Assembly: GCA_938038815.1 (NCBI GenBank)
Contig: CALHTF010000020.1
Location: 1 to 51,491, forward strand
From: an uncultured Acidimicrobiales bacterium
GTDB taxonomy: Bacteria > Actinomycetota > Acidimicrobiia > Acidimicrobiales > SHLQ01
Length of the DNA stretch: 51,491 nt
Direction: 5' to 3'
The notes beneath the pieces are model-generated. The model was not told the DNA's origin. It was given only the letters and a program-made list of their open reading frames with translations, and did not search any database. Each line of letters begins with the position of its first letter. The stretch's first letter is position 1. Of the stretch, positions 16,453 through 24,358 are shown in pieces. A program made the position numbers and the translations under genes.

Positions 16453-17721
16453 TTACACGGCCCGCAGGGCAACAAGTTGACCCCCGAGCGATGCGGCGTA
16501 GAGTTCGCCGTTGTTGTCCTCACCGAAGGTCACCAATTGGCGATCTTTGATCGTGAGTCCGAGCGGTGTGGGCTCGCCGTTGGGGCTCACCACCACGATT
16601 TCGCCCACACAGAAGTCGCCGTACACATAGGACCCAACCAGGCCCGGAATCGCCGACCCCCGGTACACGTACCCGCCGGTCACCGAGCAGTTGTCGCCTT
16701 CATGGGGGTACTCGTAGAACGGCCCGACGTGGTCGGCTGGCTCGGGCCCGGTGAATTCGGCCGAGCCCTCACGCAGGTTCCAACCCAGGTTCTTGCCCAA
16801 CCCGCCACCTTCGGCGGCCCGCAACACGGTGACTTCCTCCAGCGCGTCCTGGCCAACATCGGCCACCCACAGGTCACCGGTGTCGCGGTCGAACGAGAAC
16901 CGCCACGGGTTGCGCACCCCGGTGAGGAAAATCTCGGCCGCCCCACCGCCCGAAACGAACGGGTTGTCGGCGGGGATGGCGTAGCTGGCGTCGCCGGTCG
17001 CCCCTTCGGGGTCGATGCGGATGATCGAACCCAGCAACGTGTCGAAGTCTTGGCCCGCGCCAAGTGGATCGTTGGCGGCGCCGCCATCGCCGAGCGCTAG
17101 GTACAGGTAGCCGTCGGGTCCGATGGCCACTTGGCCGCCGTTGTGGTTTCCGAATGGTTGGTCAACGGTGAGCAGCGAGCGTCGGGAATCTGGATCGGCG
17201 GTTGGGCCGTCCATGGTCCATTCGTCGAGTCGGGTTGCTCCGGTTTCGTCCGACCAGTGGAGGTACAGCTTGGTCCCGTCGGGGGAGAAGGCGCCGCCGA
17301 GCAGACCTCGTTCGATGTCGCTGGCCACCTGGGTCGAGATGTCGACGATCGGTCGGCTCTGAGCGCCGTCGACCGGATTCACGGGCACCACGACGCCCGC
17401 CCGCTCGAGGACGTAGAGCAGGTCGTCGCCGGCTCGGTTGAGGATCGCCATTGGTTGACGGAAGGTTCCGACTTCTTCGAGGGTGATCTGTTGGTTCGCC
17501 ACCGGCTGTTCAACTGCTGGCGGTTGGGTGGTTTCGGGGGCCGGGTCGGCGGGTTGCTCGGTGGTGTCGGTGGGAGCGACTGGCTCGGTGATGGCTGGCG
17601 CGGTGGCCGGAGGAATCGACGGGAGGGTGACCACCGTCGAGTCGGGTACATCGTTGGTACAAGCGGCGGCCAAACAACAAAAAGCGAGGCTGGCAAGTTG
17701 TCCGGCACGAGAAATTTGCAT
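16453..17721 (-). CDS. PQQ-type glucose/sorbosone dehydrogenase-like lipoprotein
   Basis: 422 residues. Signal peptide with lipobox LAAAC (Cys21), a Pro/Thr spacer to about 75, then a six-bladed beta-propeller of the GSDH/HIPL family. Diagnostic parts are GNHNGGQVAIGPDGYLYLALGDGG (His193 is the likely catalytic/PQQ-site His; full run spans 17080-17150), TGVRNPWRFSFDRDTGDLWVADVGQ and GGYVYRG. Such proteins oxidise sugars outside the membrane with PQQ, although many homologues lack proven activity. The ATG at 17721 is preferred because it starts the signal peptide; a longer GTG start at 17796 would bury it. It has no visible Shine-Dalgarno. The upstream gap carries one copy of the shared GGCCAAACGGCC motif. 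Confidence 0.85.
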   Translation of the reverse strand: MQISRAGQLASLAFCCLAAACTNDVPDSTVVTLPSIPPATAPAITEPVAPTDTTEQPADPAPETTQPPAVEQPVANQQITLEEVGTFRQPMAILNRAGDDLLYVLERAGVVVPVNPVDGAQSRPIVDISTQVASDIERGLLGGAFSPDGTKLYLHWSDETGATRLDEWTMDGPTADPDSRRSLLTVDQPFGNHNGGQVAIGPDGYLYLALGDGGAANDPLGAGQDFDTLLGSIIRIDPEGATGDASYAIPADNPFVSGGGAAEIFLTGVRNPWRFSFDRDTGDLWVADVGQDALEEVTVLRAAEGGGLGKNLGWNLREGSAEFTGPEPADHVGPFYEYPHEGDNCSVTGGYVYRGSAIPGLVGSYVYGDFCVGEIVVVSPNGEPTPLGLTIKDRQLVTFGEDNNGELYAASLGGQLVALRAV

Positions 17722-17833
17722 CGTCACATTCTGGGTCGGAATCGGCCCAAAGGGACGTCGGTTTGGGGCGTTCTCTCCCCTCGCTGACCGGAACACCCCT
17801 GTATTGGTAACGATCTGTGGAAAAGTACCGATT

Positions 17834-17849
17834 CTTAGGCCGTTTGGCC
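17834..17849. promoter_or_regulatory. Shared intergenic motif, copy 1
   Basis: CTTAGGCCGTTTGGCC (reverse GGCCAAACGGCCTAAG) lies between the divergent GSDH lipoprotein and GtrA-like genes. Its core GGCC-AAAC-GGCC is a dyad. Two further intergenic copies occur at 37600-37614 and 45936-45952. Confidence 0.5.
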
Positions 17850-17931
17850 TGTCAATTGTGTCAAAGACGTTGCAAACCGACGCGGTTGGTTAGTCGGGCG
17901 GGCCATTCCACCGACAACGAAGTTGTGCCGA

Positions 17932-17937
17932 TAGCCT
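17932..17937 (+). promoter_or_regulatory. -10 box for leaderless GtrA-like mRNA
   Basis: TAGCCT ends 8 nt before the ATG at 17946, and there is no Shine-Dalgarno. The same TANNNT spacing recurs before at least nine other genes here. Confidence 0.45.
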
Positions 17938-17945
17938 CTACCCCG

Positions 17946-18461
17946 ATGCCCAAGACTCCGCCGCGTGGCGCTGTGAACACGCTCCGTGCCTATGGGCCAC
18001 GACTCCTTCGTTACTCCGGGGTCACCGTCGTGAACACCGCGGTGGGTGTTTCGTTGCTGGTTATCTTCTTTACCCTTGCGGGCTGGCCAGGAGTTTGGGC
18101 GAATTCGGCGGCCGTTATGTTGTCGACCATTCCGGCCTACTACCTCAGCCGCAAGTGGGTATGGAACCAGTCCGGGCCGAACAGCTTGATGAATGAAGTG
18201 GTTCCGTTCTGGGCGATGGCCCTTGCCGGGCTGGTGCTTTCGTCGATCATGGTCGGTTGGGCATCGGCTCGATGGAGCCACGAACTCACGGTGTACGCCG
18301 CCAACCTGGCTTCGTTCGGGTTGTTGTGGGTCGTGAAGTTCTTCGTGCTCGAAAAGCTGCTCTGGGGCGAAGGCGATACCGAGGTTGTGGCCACCGAGGT
18401 CAACCTGGTCCACCGCATCACCCAGCCGGTCGACCAAACCAACGACCAACTAGCCGCCTAA
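17946..18461 (+). CDS. GtrA-like polysaccharide/flippase family membrane protein
   Basis: 171 residues with four predicted membrane helices (about 20-42, 48-68, 85-108, 120-142). The family signature YYLSRKWVWNQ follows helix 2. GtrA-like proteins are small integral membrane proteins often involved in moving lipid-linked sugars for glycosylation of surface polymers; the partner glycosyltransferase is not adjacent here. The start is ATG at 17946; the reading frame extends upstream but without family-like sequence. A complex inverted repeat lies directly downstream, between it and the convergent MFS gene. Confidence 0.8.
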   Translation: MPKTPPRGAVNTLRAYGPRLLRYSGVTVVNTAVGVSLLVIFFTLAGWPGVWANSAAVMLSTIPAYYLSRKWVWNQSGPNSLMNEVVPFWAMALAGLVLSSIMVGWASARWSHELTVYAANLASFGLLWVVKFFVLEKLLWGEGDTEVVATEVNLVHRITQPVDQTNDQLAA

Positions 18462-18470
18462 AACAAAAAC

Positions 18471-18542
18471 CCTGACTCAGAGTCAGGGGACATTGTCCCG
18501 TGACTCTGAGTCGTGGTGCGTTGTCCCCTGACTCTGAGTCAG
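18471..18542. repeat. Compound inverted repeat between convergent genes (terminator/REP-like)
   Basis: Two 21-bp arms (18472-18492 and 18522-18542) are exact reverse complements. Each contains its own near-palindrome, CTGACTCAGAGTCAGG or its reverse. A third internal copy of the TGACTCTGAGTC unit is at 18501-18512. The MFS stop codon lies inside the right arm. The architecture of nested palindromes in both orientations resembles bacterial REP/BIME elements and would also terminate transcription from both sides. Confidence 0.75.
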
Positions 18543-19798
18543 CGCGCGGGGTTTTCGGTGCTGGTGGTGGTGAGGACCCGCAGTTCGGGGGAGCGGATGT
18601 AGGTGGCGACTACCAGGCAGAAGCCGATGCTGGCGCAGATGGTCATCGTGTTGTTGGCGCCGATGGCGCTGGCGAGCAACCCGAGGATCAGCGCGCCGAT
18701 CGGGGTCAGCCCGGCCTGCACCAGCACGTACAGCCCCATAACCCGACCCATGATCGGCTGAGGCGTATTGGACTGAATGAGGCCCTGGTTCATGTTGATA
18801 AACACGCCGCCAGCCAGACCCATCAGAACGCAGAGCACAATGAGATGCCAGTACTCGGTGACCCGGCCCATCAGCGCGAGCGTCGTGGTGCCGACCATCA
18901 TCGCCCGCATGAAATGGGCGCCCATGTTCTTCACGTCGGTCTGGCGCATCACAAAAACCGAACTGATCGCCAACCCCACACCGATGAGCGCCATGAGCGG
19001 AGCAGCGTCACCCGCGTCGTAGCCGTCGAGCCCCTTCACCACCGCCTGCAACGTGACAAACATCAGGGCGTTCATCACCAGCCCGGCGATCGACAACAAA
19101 AAGAACAAGGCCCGCAGCGCCGAGTTTTCCCACACGAACTTGAACCCTTGCCCGACCGCCTCGCTCATGGTGGCTCGGGTGCTTTCGGTGGTCGCATGTT
19201 CGGGGACCTTCATCGGAACGAGGGCCAGCGTTCCGATGATGAGCAAGATGGCGAAGTAGAAGAACACGCCGTCGAAGTCGAACCGGTCGCCTACGAGCTG
19301 AGCGGTGAACGAACCGAGGACCAACGACATCGTCAGGGCCAAGGCGTTGAGGGCGATGGCGCTGAGCAAGAGTCGTTTCGGCACGAGTTCGGGCAACAGC
19401 GACGTCCGCACCGGCGACCCGAGCGCGGTGGCGACCCCGGCGGCGAGCGCCGAGACGATGACCAGCGGCAACGACAGCGCCCCGAAGCTGATGAAGATGC
19501 CGGTGAGCACCATAATCGCCACCGTTGAGAGTTGGGTGGCGAACAACAGCTTGCGTCGGTCGACCCGGTCGGCCCACACGCCAGCGGGCAGTAGAAGGAA
19601 GATGCCGGGCAATCCGAGGAGAAACACCGACAACCCCTGGATCGACTCGCTCTGGTTTAGACCGTCGAGGGCGATCCAGCCGTACACGAACCGCAGCGCG
19701 TTGGTGACCATGTTGTACAACAGCGAGTTCGCCCACAACGACCGAAAAGCCGGCACGCCAAGGGCATTGCCGGGTTCGGTCGGCGGAGAAGGCACCAC
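18539..19798 (-). CDS. MFS transporter, EntS/MFS_3-like exporter
   Basis: 419 residues with about twelve hydrophobic segments in two halves. The loop between helices 2 and 3 reads GVWADRVDRRKLL, the family's GxxaDRxxRR motif, and the second half contains MGRVMGLYVLVQAG, typical of the MFS_3 group that includes enterobactin exporter EntS and macrolide-efflux-like proteins. The substrate is unknown and no siderophore or antibiotic genes are adjacent. The start is GTG at 19798, with a second in-frame GTG one codon on. Upstream and divergent is a methyltransferase only 51 bp away. Confidence 0.85.
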   Translation of the reverse strand: MVPSPPTEPGNALGVPAFRSLWANSLLYNMVTNALRFVYGWIALDGLNQSESIQGLSVFLLGLPGIFLLLPAGVWADRVDRRKLLFATQLSTVAIMVLTGIFISFGALSLPLVIVSALAAGVATALGSPVRTSLLPELVPKRLLLSAIALNALALTMSLVLGSFTAQLVGDRFDFDGVFFYFAILLIIGTLALVPMKVPEHATTESTRATMSEAVGQGFKFVWENSALRALFFLLSIAGLVMNALMFVTLQAVVKGLDGYDAGDAAPLMALIGVGLAISSVFVMRQTDVKNMGAHFMRAMMVGTTTLALMGRVTEYWHLIVLCVLMGLAGGVFINMNQGLIQSNTPQPIMGRVMGLYVLVQAGLTPIGALILGLLASAIGANNTMTICASIGFCLVVATYIRSPELRVLTTTSTENPAR

Positions 19799-19849
19799 GG
19801 AAACCTAGAGGGTGACCAGTGAGCGCCGCCAAGTGAGTATCGTTCCACT

Positions 19850-20476
19850 GTGGATTTTGACCCGAAGATGAAGTCGTTCGCCGAGGCCGCCCGAGGCTTT
19901 ATGCCTCCCGACGAAGGCGAGGCGCTGTTTCGAGCGGCCAGCGAGGTTGCCGTCGACGGTCCTTTGCTCGAGGTCGGCAGCTATTGCGGCAAGTCGTCGG
20001 TGTACATCGGCGCTGCTGCCCAGACCATGGGTCGAGTGCTGTTTGCGATCGATCATCACCGCGGCTCAGAAGAGAACCAGGCCGGCTGGGAGCATCACGA
20101 ACCCGGCCTGGTCGACCAAGAAATCGGCAAGATGGATACCTTGCCGATCTTTCGCCGCACCATCCACGACGCCGGGCTCGAAGGCACGGTGATCGCTGTG
20201 GTCGCCGACTCGCCCACCCTCGGACCGGTCTGGACCACCCCTCTGGCCATGTTGTTCATCGACGGTGGCCATGGTGAAGAACCGGCCCGCCGCGACTTCG
20301 AGTGCTGGACCCCGCACGTTGCGATCGGCGGCACGCTTTGCATCCACGACGTGTTCCCCGACCCCGCCGATGGGGGCCAGGCCCCGTACGAGCAGATCTA
20401 CCTGCCGGCGCTCGAGGCCGGATTCGACGAGGTCGACCAGGTCGGCTCGCTACGGATCCTGAAACGAACCGCTTAA
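19850..20476 (+). CDS. Class I SAM-dependent methyltransferase
   Basis: 208 residues with a Rossmann-like methyltransferase core. Motif I is LLEVGSYCGKSSVYIG (about 39-54), the acidic end of strand 2 is VLFAIDHH, and LFIDGGHGEEPARRDFECW carries the post-motif acidic and histidine residues typical of the Methyltransf_24 group. The C-terminal strand is LCIHDVFPDP. The target is unknown. The GTG start has TATCGT ending 6 nt upstream and no Shine-Dalgarno, fitting leaderless expression. It converges with the aldo/keto reductase, overlapping it by four bases at the stop codons. Confidence 0.82.
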   Translation: MDFDPKMKSFAEAARGFMPPDEGEALFRAASEVAVDGPLLEVGSYCGKSSVYIGAAAQTMGRVLFAIDHHRGSEENQAGWEHHEPGLVDQEIGKMDTLPIFRRTIHDAGLEGTVIAVVADSPTLGPVWTTPLAMLFIDGGHGEEPARRDFECWTPHVAIGGTLCIHDVFPDPADGGQAPYEQIYLPALEAGFDEVDQVGSLRILKRTA

Positions 20477-21465
20477 CGCTCGACGTCGACCGTGCGGTAG
20501 TGAGCGGTGAGGTCGTCGATCTTGGCTTTGATTTCCGGGTCGAGCGGTTTGTCGACCGCCGCCAGGCTGTCGACGAGTTGTTCGGGTTTGCTCGCGCCGA
20601 CGATCGGCGAGGTGATGTGCGGGTTGGCCAGCACCCAGGCCAGGGCGAGGGCCGCCATGCTGAGGCCGGCCTCGTCGGCGATGGGGCGCAGCTGTTCGAC
20701 GATGTCGAACTTGTCCTCGGCCCAGTAGCGCTCGCGGTACCGCTCGGCCGCGGTGCCGAACGAGAAACGGTTGTTGGCGTCGGGTTCGCCTCGGCCGTGC
20801 TTGCCGGTGAGGAAACCGCCGGCCAACGGGTTGTAGGAGATCACGGCCACATCGTCGTGGGCGCACAGCGGCAGCAGTTCGCGCTCGATGTTGCGGAACA
20901 AGATGTTGTACCGAGGCTGCACGGATTCGTAGCGAACGAGGCCGAGCGTTTCGCTGCGGCCGATCGCTCGGGCGAGGTGCCACGCGTCATGGTTCGAGCA
21001 TCCGACGTAGCGAACCTTGCCCGACTTCACCACGTCGTCGAGCGCGCCGAGTGTTTCGTCGAGCGGGGTGTGCCGGTCGAACATGTGGATTTGGTAGAGG
21101 TCGAGATAGTCGGTGTCGAGCCTGCGCAACGAGTTATCGATCGACGCCATGATGTGTTTGCGGTTGCCGCCGCCGTCCCACGGGCTGGTGCCCATCGGGA
21201 AGAAGAACTTCGACGCCAGAAACACGTGGTCTCGTTTGCCGGGCAACCAACGCCCGATCACCTCTTCGGTGGCGCCGATGTGTTCGTCCATCTTGCGGCC
21301 CGACGGGTACATGTCGGCCGTGTCGATGAAGTTGATGCCGGCGTCGAAGGCGGTGTCCATGATGGCGTGCGAGGTTGCCTCGTCGGCTTGGAGTCCAAAG
21401 GTCATGGTGCCCAGGCACAGCTCCGAAACCCGAATACCCGTACGGCCAAATTTCACGTTCTTCAT
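20473..21465 (-). CDS. Aldo/keto reductase
   Basis: NAD(P)H-dependent (beta/alpha)8-barrel reductase of 330 residues. The catalytic tetrad is Asp48 and Tyr53 (FIDTADMY), Lys86 (LASKFFF) and His127 (YQIHMFD). GCSNHDAWHLA and SPIVGASKPEQL are the later cofactor-binding segments. It resembles the general-purpose YghZ/Tas-like group rather than a biosynthetic enzyme. ATG at 21465 is preferred over a TTG three codons earlier: TAGGTT ends 7 nt upstream of it, matching the leaderless pattern, and AKRs normally start just before VKFGRTG. Confidence 0.9.
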   Translation of the reverse strand: MKNVKFGRTGIRVSELCLGTMTFGLQADEATSHAIMDTAFDAGINFIDTADMYPSGRKMDEHIGATEEVIGRWLPGKRDHVFLASKFFFPMGTSPWDGGGNRKHIMASIDNSLRRLDTDYLDLYQIHMFDRHTPLDETLGALDDVVKSGKVRYVGCSNHDAWHLARAIGRSETLGLVRYESVQPRYNILFRNIERELLPLCAHDDVAVISYNPLAGGFLTGKHGRGEPDANNRFSFGTAAERYRERYWAEDKFDIVEQLRPIADEAGLSMAALALAWVLANPHITSPIVGASKPEQLVDSLAAVDKPLDPEIKAKIDDLTAHYRTVDVER

Positions 21466-21567
21466 GGGTCGCAACCTATGGCACGACCGAGTAACGACGT
21501 AATTCGGTAGTGGGCAAAGTCCGCCAGTTCCGAAGTGTTGACCAGCAAAGGAGTAAGATCTGCGGCC

Positions 21568-22479
21568 GTGAAGCTTGGTTCCGGGAACGACAACACAGAA
21601 GAACTTTCGGCGAAGGAGCTCGACGATGCCAGCGTCGCCGACGACGACGGTTCCGGCTTGGTGCTCGATGAGCTCGACGAAACATTCGATGCCTTCTTAA
21701 CGCTGCGCAAGAGCGACGGCGATGCGGCGAAAGACCTGCTCAACACTATTGGTGCGTCGAGCGAAGTCGATGGCGACATCATCTTGGAGATTGCCTCGAA
21801 GCGGCCGCTCGGCCACCCCGAACGGTTCGAGTCGGCCCATACGACGGTAATGCGGGCGCTCGAGGTGCTCGACCGCAACGGCGACCGAGGCATCAACTTC
21901 AGCAGCCTTGGGTTCGTGGCGCCGATCGCCCAATTCTTGGTGCAGCTGGTAACCCGGTTCATCATTCGCAGCCACGTCGGGTCGGTTATCGACAACCTGC
22001 GGAAGTTGTACGCCCGTCGGGAATCGGCCGCCATGGTCGAGGACCCAACCCGGCCGATGATCACCCGAGCGCGGGTGCAGGCCGACCGACTCAAGGCCGA
22101 CTACAAACGCAATCCGCTGGCGCTGCCCACGTTCCTGCTCGGTGGTGCCGTACTGGGAACCGTGTTCAATTTCATCGTGAGTGCCGTCAATGCGGCGCTC
22201 ACCAACTGGATCACCCGCACGATCTTTATCGCCGTGTTGTTTCTGCTACTCGCCGTAGCAGCCTGGGTGATCTTGCAGGGTGCCGGTATCGCAAGCCGCC
22301 GCATTCAGCTCAGTCTCGAGTCGCCGCTTAAGGCGTTGTACGAGACGATCGGTCGTTGCGGAAACCCGCCGAAAGACCAGTCGCGGGTGTTCGCCGTGAT
22401 CGCCCTTATCGTTGCCATAGTGGCGATAGTGATCATCCCGCTCGGCGCCGGCGCCGGCTGGCTCATCGACCAGCTGTAA
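21568..22479 (+). CDS. Integral membrane protein of unknown function
   Basis: 303 residues, not recognised as a named family. Residues 1-80 are acidic and soluble (DDASVADDDGSG, DELDETFDAF). Residues 120-145 hold an amphipathic or reentrant hydrophobic stretch (VAPIAQFLVQLVTRFIIRSHVG), then a basic region. Three clear membrane helices follow: about 187-212, 221-245 and 280-300. The start is taken as GTG at 21568 because TAAGAT ends 8 nt upstream; a TTG at 21535 would place the -10 box inside the gene. It is alone and convergent with the toroid gene. Confidence 0.6.
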   Translation: MKLGSGNDNTEELSAKELDDASVADDDGSGLVLDELDETFDAFLTLRKSDGDAAKDLLNTIGASSEVDGDIILEIASKRPLGHPERFESAHTTVMRALEVLDRNGDRGINFSSLGFVAPIAQFLVQLVTRFIIRSHVGSVIDNLRKLYARRESAAMVEDPTRPMITRARVQADRLKADYKRNPLALPTFLLGGAVLGTVFNFIVSAVNAALTNWITRTIFIAVLFLLLAVAAWVILQGAGIASRRIQLSLESPLKALYETIGRCGNPPKDQSRVFAVIALIVAIVAIVIIPLGAGAGWLIDQL

Positions 22480-22499
22480 CCCAGGGGCCTGGCCCTGGG
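22480..22499. terminator. Terminator hairpin between convergent genes
   Basis: CCCAGGG and CCCTGGG arms around GCCTGG begin one base after the stop of the membrane protein. There is no T tract, so a second GC-rich repeat just downstream may help. Confidence 0.5.
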
Positions 22500-22515
22500 G
22501 ATTGGCCCGGGGAGG

Positions 22516-23586
22516 TCAGTCGAGGCTGGGGTCTTTGGCCTGGTCGAGGGCCATGATCTCGGGCAGCGTGTCGTGGCTGGTGAACAGCCCCGAGGCTGGA
22601 GACGCTTCGCTGAGTGCGTCGGCGGCGAGGATGACCGCGGCCGAGGTGTAGGTCGACTTCTCGCCGTTGGGGAAGTGCTCGAGCTGCGGGTAGACGATAC
22701 CGGTGAAGTACCGGCCGTCAGATTCGTCGCGGAGCGTCTGGGCGCCTTGGAACAGTTTGGTAGCGAACTCTTTGTCGCCGACGGTGAGATACGCCATCAG
22801 GCACTCGCAGGTTTCGGCGGCGGTGATCCACGGCCGGTCGCTCACACACTGGATGCCCTTGTCGGCCATGTAGAAGGCGTCGCGGCGTTCCGCAAGGTGG
22901 GCGATTGCTTCGTCGCCGGTTAGCGCGCCGCACAGAACCGGGTAGTACCAGTCCATGGCCCAACGGTGCTTGGGAGCAAAGGCTTCTTCGCGGTGGTTAC
23001 GGATGGCGTTGCCTAACATGGCAAGGCTGAGTTCCCAGTCGGGACGCTCGTGGCCCAAGTGCTCGGCGACGGCCACGGCGCAGCGCAGGCTGTGGCAGAT
23101 GCTCGACGAACCGGTGAGGAGCGCAAACGACCACGGGGTTCCGTCGGCATGACGGGCCCACAGGATTTCGCCCCGGGGCTGTTGCAGGTCGAGGACCCAT
23201 TCGATCGCCTTGTCGACAACCGGCCAGATGGTTTCGAGGAAACCCTGATCCTTGGTGACCAAGTAGTGGTGCCAGGCGCCGGTGGCGATGTAGGCGATGA
23301 CGTTGGCGTCGAGCTTGTCCTGTTCGACCTCGTTCTCGAGGTAGTACTGATGCCACGAACCGTCGGCCCGCTGGATATCGATCAGCCACTGGTACGCCTT
23401 CTCGGCGGCCTCGACTCGGCCGGTGACGGCCAACGCCATAGCGGCTTCGATGTGGTTCCATGGGTCAGCGTGACCGCCGGGGAACCAGGGGATCATGCCA
23501 TTGGGGAGCTGCCACTCGACCATGCCATCGGCGGTGAGTTCGAGTTCGGCTGCCGTAATGATTCCGGGGACTTCAGGCCGGGACAT
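22516..23586 (-). CDS. Alpha/alpha-toroid protein (glycosidase- or prenyltransferase-like fold)
   Basis: 356 residues rich in repeated aromatic helical hairpins (WQLPNGMIPWFPGGHADPWNH, AYQWLIDIQRADGSWHQYY, WVLDLQQPRGEILWARH; each quoted in part). Recurrent (Q)xxDGSW-like turns are typical of terpenoid cyclase/prenyltransferase and six-hairpin glycosidase toroids. No DxDD or CaaX-type catalytic motif is visible, so an enzyme class is not assigned. ATG at 23586 is chosen since it overlaps the methyltransferase end by 14 bp and sequence upstream is antisense-like. It is the last gene of the GT4-methyltransferase cassette and probably acts on the same carbohydrate product. Confidence 0.65.
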   Translation of the reverse strand: MSRPEVPGIITAAELELTADGMVEWQLPNGMIPWFPGGHADPWNHIEAAMALAVTGRVEAAEKAYQWLIDIQRADGSWHQYYLENEVEQDKLDANVIAYIATGAWHHYLVTKDQGFLETIWPVVDKAIEWVLDLQQPRGEILWARHADGTPWSFALLTGSSSICHSLRCAVAVAEHLGHERPDWELSLAMLGNAIRNHREEAFAPKHRWAMDWYYPVLCGALTGDEAIAHLAERRDAFYMADKGIQCVSDRPWITAAETCECLMAYLTVGDKEFATKLFQGAQTLRDESDGRYFTGIVYPQLEHFPNGEKSTYTSAAVILAADALSEASPASGLFTSHDTLPEIMALDQAKDPSLD

Positions 23587-24358
23587 GTGCTGGTTCTTTC
23601 TCGGTCGAGGTGGGCTCGAGAGGCACGGGGATGCGACCGGGCTTCTGGGCGTAGTGAATGATGCTCTTGCCGAGCACCGGGTTGAGAACTCTATCGGCGA
23701 TGCGGGTCGCCGCAGGGGCCTTGGCGATATCCCACACCAACAGCTTGTGGTACGCCTTGGTGAGCGGATGATCGTCGATATCCCGGTGCGGTCCAACCGC
23801 ACAGCGGATCCACCAATACGGCGAGTGCAGGGCATGCGCCCGGTGAACATCGACCGGGGTCAGGCCAACGCCCTCGATCTTCGCTACAAGCTCGTCGGCG
23901 GTGTAAATCCGCACGTGGCCGCCCACCGACTTGGGTGCGTAGTACTCGTCGGACAACTTCCAACAGATCTTCTCGGGGAAGCTGGCGGGCACGGTGATGG
24001 CCATGATGCCGCCTGGCTTGAGGATGCGGGTGAGCTCGACCAACGCGGCGTCGTCATCGGGGATGTGCTCCATGACTTCGCTAGCGATGATGCGGTCGAA
24101 ACTGTTGTCGGCGAACGGCAGTTTGGTGGCGTCGCCGTTGGCGGTCGACAACGTGGCGCCGGTTGGAATCTCGCCCGCTTCTGCCATGGCGATCGCGGTA
24201 TTGCCTACCGAAATCAGTTCGTCCCAGGCGAGGTCGCAGGCCACAACGGTGGCGCCGCGGCGCAGGCTCTCGAAGGCGTGACGCCCAAAGCCGGCGCCGA
24301 GATCGAGGACGATCTCGCCGGCCTGAAGCTGAAGCTTTTCGTAGTCGACGGTGAGCAT
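23573..24358 (-). CDS. SAM-dependent methyltransferase of the GT4 cassette
   Basis: 261 residues, Methyltransf_11-like. Motif I is VLDLGAGFGRHAFESLRRG (about 18-36), the acidic residue ends strand 2 in VVACDLAWDE, DATKLPFADNSFDRIIASEVMEHIPDD (quoted in parts, about 78-104) is motif II to post-II, and LKPGGIMAITVP is motif III. The C-terminal half (YTADELVAKIEGVGL, then a WWIRCAVG segment) is characteristic of methyltransferases acting on sugars or lipids. ATG overlaps the glycosyltransferase stop as TAATG, and the 3' end overlaps the toroid gene, so all three are translationally coupled. A methylated glycan or glycolipid product is inferred. Confidence 0.82.
   Translation of the reverse strand: MLTVDYEKLQLQAGEIVLDLGAGFGRHAFESLRRGATVVACDLAWDELISVGNTAIAMAEAGEIPTGATLSTANGDATKLPFADNSFDRIIASEVMEHIPDDDAALVELTRILKPGGIMAITVPASFPEKICWKLSDEYYAPKSVGGHVRIYTADELVAKIEGVGLTPVDVHRAHALHSPYWWIRCAVGPHRDIDDHPLTKAYHKLLVWDIAKAPAATRIADRVLNPVLGKSIIHYAQKPGRIPVPLEPTSTEKEPAHVPA

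Noticed and set aside
16216-17100. Plus-strand frames opposite the transglycosylase and GSDH genes
   Set aside because: Gly/Ala/Arg-rich shadows of two clear lipoprotein genes.
18500-19528. Long plus-strand open frame of 342 residues opposite the MFS transporter
   Set aside because: Its product is low-complexity, rich in His, Arg, Glu, Gln and Asp, with no family pattern, while the minus strand gives a clear twelve-helix transporter.
22516-23850. Longer form of the toroid protein with 88 extra N-terminal residues
   Set aside because: The extra part is Arg/Ser/Pro-rich shadow of the methyltransferase gene; ATG at 23586 with coupling is better.
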